From: URNF01 sp045649855 | GTDB taxonomy: Bacteria > Bacillota > Clostridia > Oscillospirales > Acutalibacteraceae | Reading direction: 5' to 3' | DNA: 22,509 nucleotides | NCBI GenBank assembly: GCA_045649855.1 | Contig: JAZRQN010000137.1 | Coordinates: forward strand, 1 to 22,509 | In this document: positions 20,268 to 22,509 of the stretch, in pieces | Position numbering within the stretch: the stretch's first letter is position 1 | Layout: each line of letters starts with the position of its first letter | Translations under genes and position numbers: made by a program | Notes under the pieces: generated by a model | What the model saw: the letters and a program-made list of their open reading frames with translations, nothing else | Told to the model about the DNA's origin: nothing | Database searches by the model: none

Positions 20268-21440
20268 TTATTGCGATGAAATTTCAGAAAAAGCATCAAA
20301 CCAGCGTTTACATATTTCGTCCATCGACAGCGCTTGCTTGATTTTGACGGCGTTGCGGGATAACCTGTCTGCCAATCCCGCGTCAGAAGCCACTCGACGC
20401 ATGGCTTCCGCCAAAGAACGAGCATCTTCCACGGGTACCAACAATCCGTTTTCACCGTCTTTTATAACCGCTGCGGCTCCGCCGCCGTGGCAATCGGTGC
20501 AAATCGTAGGCAGACCGACAGCCATCGCCTCTAACATGGAATTGGACATACCTTCAAACAGCGAAGATGAAACGAACATGGCACAATCATATATTTTTCC
20601 ATGTACGTTGGTATCAAACCCGTGCAATTTTACCGCGTTGGTCAACCCTTTTTCGGCAATATAGCGCAATAACGGCTCGCGCTCATCGCCGTCGCCGAAA
20701 ATTTGCAGATCATATTCCGGGAAATCGCGATAAAACAATGCAAATGCATCAATCAACAGCGGCAACCGTTTTGCTTTGCGCAAACGGCAGTAATTGACCA
20801 CCGTGCGCCGTCTAACTCCTTCAAAACGCGGCAACTGCAGATCCGCCACGGGATTAGGAATCACGTATTTCTTTGTGTTTGGGAGATAATGGTAAAAATC
20901 CCGCTCGTCCCGTGTTTGAAACACGGCAGCCTGTGCTCTGGGATAATACCGCCGTTTCAGCGTATTGAAATAATGCGCCGTATCAAATTCAGCATCCGGT
21001 GCGTTGCATTCCACAAACACAAACTTGTGCGGCAGATCCTGCAACGCCGCCGCGCAAGCAACCGAATACAGCGATACCCACGAAACCACGACATGGTCGG
21101 GAAACCGAACGACAAACGAACGAATACGCTCGCTGTAAGAGCGGATCAAATCGTCAAACATCTTGTTGGTATACTGCGATTTACTGCCGCGTAATTTTTC
21201 TTTTCCGATTTTTGCTTTCGCGGGCTCACAAGCAATATATGGCGGCATCAGCTCTTTGCAATCATCTGCAGACAGCCGAAAAACGCGTATGCGTTCATCC
21301 AACGGGAAACAGATATCTTCAGCATCCAGCAACACTGCGATCACGCTATCGCCACGTTTTGCAAACGCATTTGCTATGGCGGCGCATCTACGCTCTGCGC
21401 CACCCATGCCAAAACTATGCAAAAAAAACATGACGTTCAT
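20268..21440 (-). CDS. GT4-type glycosyltransferase (paralogue 1)
   Basis: A 390-residue GT-B enzyme and the first gene of the minus-strand glycan operon, behind the promoter at 21493-21521 and an AGGAG site. The N-terminal loop is MFFLHSFGMGGAERRCAAIANAFAKRG. The C-terminal domain has VVNYCRLRKAKRLPLLIDAF, LQIFGDGDEREPL, SSSLFEGMSNSMLEAM with E-x7-E, and CTDCHGGGAAAVIKDGENGLLVP. Homologous positions run the whole length of the downstream paralogue, but its N-terminal insertion is shorter. It is likely to act in the cytoplasm on a lipid-linked surface glycan. Confidence 0.9.
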   Translation of the reverse strand: MNVMFFLHSFGMGGAERRCAAIANAFAKRGDSVIAVLLDAEDICFPLDERIRVFRLSADDCKELMPPYIACEPAKAKIGKEKLRGSKSQYTNKMFDDLIRSYSERIRSFVVRFPDHVVVSWVSLYSVACAAALQDLPHKFVFVECNAPDAEFDTAHYFNTLKRRYYPRAQAAVFQTRDERDFYHYLPNTKKYVIPNPVADLQLPRFEGVRRRTVVNYCRLRKAKRLPLLIDAFALFYRDFPEYDLQIFGDGDEREPLLRYIAEKGLTNAVKLHGFDTNVHGKIYDCAMFVSSSLFEGMSNSMLEAMAVGLPTICTDCHGGGAAAVIKDGENGLLVPVEDARSLAEAMRRVASDAGLADRLSRNAVKIKQALSMDEICKRWFDAFSEISSQ

Positions 21441-21492
21441 TCAAAAAACTCCTACAATCCGCAAAATATCCCACATTACAAATTATAGTTTT

Positions 21493-21521
21493 ATAATACA
21501 CCCGAACAAAACGCATTGCAA
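21493..21521 (-). promoter_or_regulatory. Promoter of the glycosyltransferase/TupA operon
   Basis: Minus-strand -35 TTGCAA (21521-21516) and -10 TATTAT (21498-21493) with a 17-base spacer, about 53 bases before the first start codon. No other promoter is obvious in the short gaps of this operon. Confidence 0.65.
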
Positions 21522-21548
21522 CACAAAATATTTACAGAGGAAAACCTT

Positions 21549-21578
21549 GAATATTTTGACACAAATTGACACTTATAT
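21549..21578 (+). promoter_or_regulatory. Candidate forespore promoter and TTGACAC direct repeat
   Basis: GAATA (21549-21553) fits the sigma-G -35 consensus, and CTTATAT or ACTTATA 17-18 bases later is a partial fit to its -10. The same stretch holds TTGACAC twice (21556-21562 and 21566-21572), exactly ten bases apart. The gene downstream is a spore protein of the class driven by sigma-G, but the match is imperfect and the 75-base leader is long. Confidence 0.35.
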
Positions 21579-21647
21579 GTTACGCATCACTGCACACAAT
21601 ACTGTTGCAAACGCAAAACAAATTTTTGTAATAGGAGTGTAGCGATC

Positions 21648-21839
21648 ATGGCTAACAAAAGTGTCGTGCCCGAGGCTCGCGAAGGTCTCAACCGCTTCAA
21701 GATGGAAGCTGCCAACGAAGTCGGCGTGAACCTGAAGCAGGGTTACAACGGCGATTTGACCTCCAAGCAGGCCGGTTCCATCGGCGGCCAGATGGTCAAA
21801 AAAATGATCCAGGCGTATGAACAGAACAACCTGAAATAA
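21648..21839 (+). CDS. Alpha/beta-type small acid-soluble spore protein
   Basis: A 63-residue alpha/beta-type SASP. These proteins coat forespore DNA, shift it to an A-like form and protect it from UV and chemicals; on germination they are cut by the GPR protease and serve as amino acid stores. The family pattern is clear: FKMEAANEVGVNLKQGYNG, with the expected GPR cut site after the Glu in MEAAN, followed by GDLTSKQAGSIGGQMVKKMI. An AGGAGTG ribosome site precedes the ATG, and a strong terminator follows. It shows that the host forms endospores or descends from a spore former. Confidence 0.96.
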   Translation: MANKSVVPEAREGLNRFKMEAANEVGVNLKQGYNGDLTSKQAGSIGGQMVKKMIQAYEQNNLK

Positions 21840-21852
21840 GGCTGTTAACAAA

Positions 21853-21882
21853 AAAAGTCGGAGGCAATCGCCTCCGACTTTT
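21853..21882. terminator. Bidirectional terminator
   Basis: A perfect 13-bp stem (21853-21865 with 21870-21882), loop AATC, with an A-run before and TTCTTTTT after. It lies between the SASP gene and the convergent wall-binding gene and serves both. Confidence 0.9.
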
Positions 21883-21891
21883 CTTTTTGAG

Positions 21892-22509
21892 TTATGGGTT
21901 TGTACAAACGCCGCTTGCGTTAAAGTTATACGTTTTGCCGTTAATAACAAGCGACTTGTTCGCTACCATATAACCGCTCGCGTCGCAATAATACCACTTG
22001 CCATCGGTCTTTACCCACTTGGATTTGGTCATCGAACCATTGGAATCCAAGTAGATCCAGCCGTGGCTGTCTTTCTTCCAGGTTTCGGTAACCGCATAGC
22101 CGTCAGCACCGACATAGCACCAACCCTTAGAATCGGTTACCCATTTATTGGTGATCATCGCACCGTCAGCGCCAAGTTTCACCCAACCTTTGGAGTCTTT
22201 CTTCCAGCAGTTGGCTGCCATCGCGCCGTTTGCTTCAAAATAGTACCACTTGTTGTTCAGTTTCAACCATTTGCCGAACACCATATAGCCCTCTGCATCG
22301 CAGTAATACCATTTGCCGTCGGTCTTCACCCACTTAGATTTGGTCATCGAACCATTGGCATCCAGATAGATCCAGCCGTGGCTGTCTTTCTTCCAGGTAT
22401 CGGTGAGTGCATAGCCGTCAGCGCCGACGTAGCACCAGCCTTTGGTGTCTTTGCACCACTTATTGATTTCCATCGCGCCGTCAGCGCCGAGGTGCACCCA
22501 ACCTTTAGA
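21892..22509 (-). CDS. Cell-wall-binding repeat protein, C-terminal part (cut by window edge)
   Basis: The frame is open from the right edge of the window to the stop at 21892, giving 205 visible residues; the N terminus and any catalytic domain lie outside. The visible part is ten tandem units of about 21 residues of the choline/cell-wall-binding type, each with a GW or KWYY aromatic core and a GADG, DANG or EANG turn (for example KGWCYVGADGYAL, GKWYYCDAEGYM, HGWIYLDANGSM). Such repeats anchor secreted autolysins, amidases, adhesins or toxins to wall polymers. The last unit is degenerate (GKTYNFNASGVCTNP) and marks the true C terminus. Unlike choline-binding proteins of pneumococcus, the ligand here is unknown. 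The gene ends at the shared terminator at 21853-21882. Confidence 0.88.
   Translation of the reverse strand, partial: SKGWVHLGADGAMEINKWCKDTKGWCYVGADGYALTDTWKKDSHGWIYLDANGSMTKSKWVKTDGKWYYCDAEGYMVFGKWLKLNNKWYYFEANGAMAANCWKKDSKGWVKLGADGAMITNKWVTDSKGWCYVGADGYAVTETWKKDSHGWIYLDSNGSMTKSKWVKTDGKWYYCDASGYMVANKSLVINGKTYNFNASGVCTNP
21892..22509 (-). repeat. 315-bp higher-order repeat within the wall-binding gene
   Basis: Five 21-residue units form one 105-residue block that is present twice: 22509-22195 and 22194 to the end of the gene. The equivalent SKGWV positions are 315 bases apart (22509 and 22194), as are the GATCCAGCCGTGGCTGTC segments at 22054 and 22369. The last unit of the second block is degenerate and shortened. 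More copies may lie beyond the window. Confidence 0.85.

Noticed and set aside
21892..22509. Possible CRISPR-like array because of regular repeats
   Set aside because: The repeats are in-frame protein units with continuous homology and no unique spacers; the period is 63 and 315 bases and follows the codons.

Overview
The window looks like chromosomal DNA of an anaerobic, spore-forming Firmicute, probably class Clostridia. The evidence is an alpha/beta-type small acid-soluble spore protein, a reverse rubrerythrin controlled by a PerR-like repressor, Firmicute-style sigma-A promoters (TTGACA-17-TATAAT) and AGGAGG ribosome binding sites, VanZ and CpsB/C/D-type proteins, and a cell-wall-binding repeat protein. 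Species cannot be named from the sequence alone. I see no phage, insertion sequence or CRISPR array.

Layout. (1) 1-600: a minus-strand tRNA operon Gly(TCC)-Arg(TCT)-His(GTG)-Gln(TTG) with a perfect-spacing promoter and a strong terminator. (2) 611-1330: a small divergent LCP-like membrane protein. (3) 1397-2983: a plus-strand oxidative-stress unit, PerR-like regulator, reverse rubrerythrin and flavin reductase. (4) 8943 down to 2987: one long, tightly packed minus-strand operon of eight genes from a single promoter: HPr-kinase-like ATPase, PqqD-like protein, S26-like serine peptidase, ABC exporter, VanZ-like protein, CpsC-like chain-length protein, CpsD-like tyrosine kinase and CpsB-like PHP phosphatase. 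The first four resemble the machinery of modified-peptide (RiPP) clusters, the last three a surface-polysaccharide control module. No precursor peptide is visible. This is the most unusual part of the window. (5) 9107-10300: a flavodoxin-like FMN reductase, tRNA-Gly(CCC) and a small unknown gene, all minus strand. (6) 10446-12035: a secreted Thr-rich, membrane-anchored protein. (7) 12137-16303: a plus-strand operon alr-mnmA-trmO-glycosyltransferase. (8) 21440 down to 16302: a minus-strand surface-glycan operon with two paralogous GT4 glycosyltransferases, a short UDP-glucose-dehydrogenase-like protein, a GNAT acetyltransferase and a TupA-like ATP-grasp protein. A uronic-acid-containing, amino-acid-decorated polymer is a possible product. 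(9) 21648-21839: the spore protein. (10) 21892 to the right edge: the C-terminal part of a cell-wall-binding repeat protein.

How it fits together. Much of the window serves the cell envelope: alanine racemase for peptidoglycan, glycosyltransferases and nucleotide-sugar oxidation, BY-kinase/phosphatase control of polymer export, an LCP-like protein and wall-binding repeats. Several starts are non-ATG (TTG for VanZ; GTG for CpsD, PqqD and the peptidase; possibly ATT for the flavin reductase), and many genes in the long operon overlap or nearly touch, which suggests translational coupling. Functions are assigned by reading motifs by eye; no database search was run.
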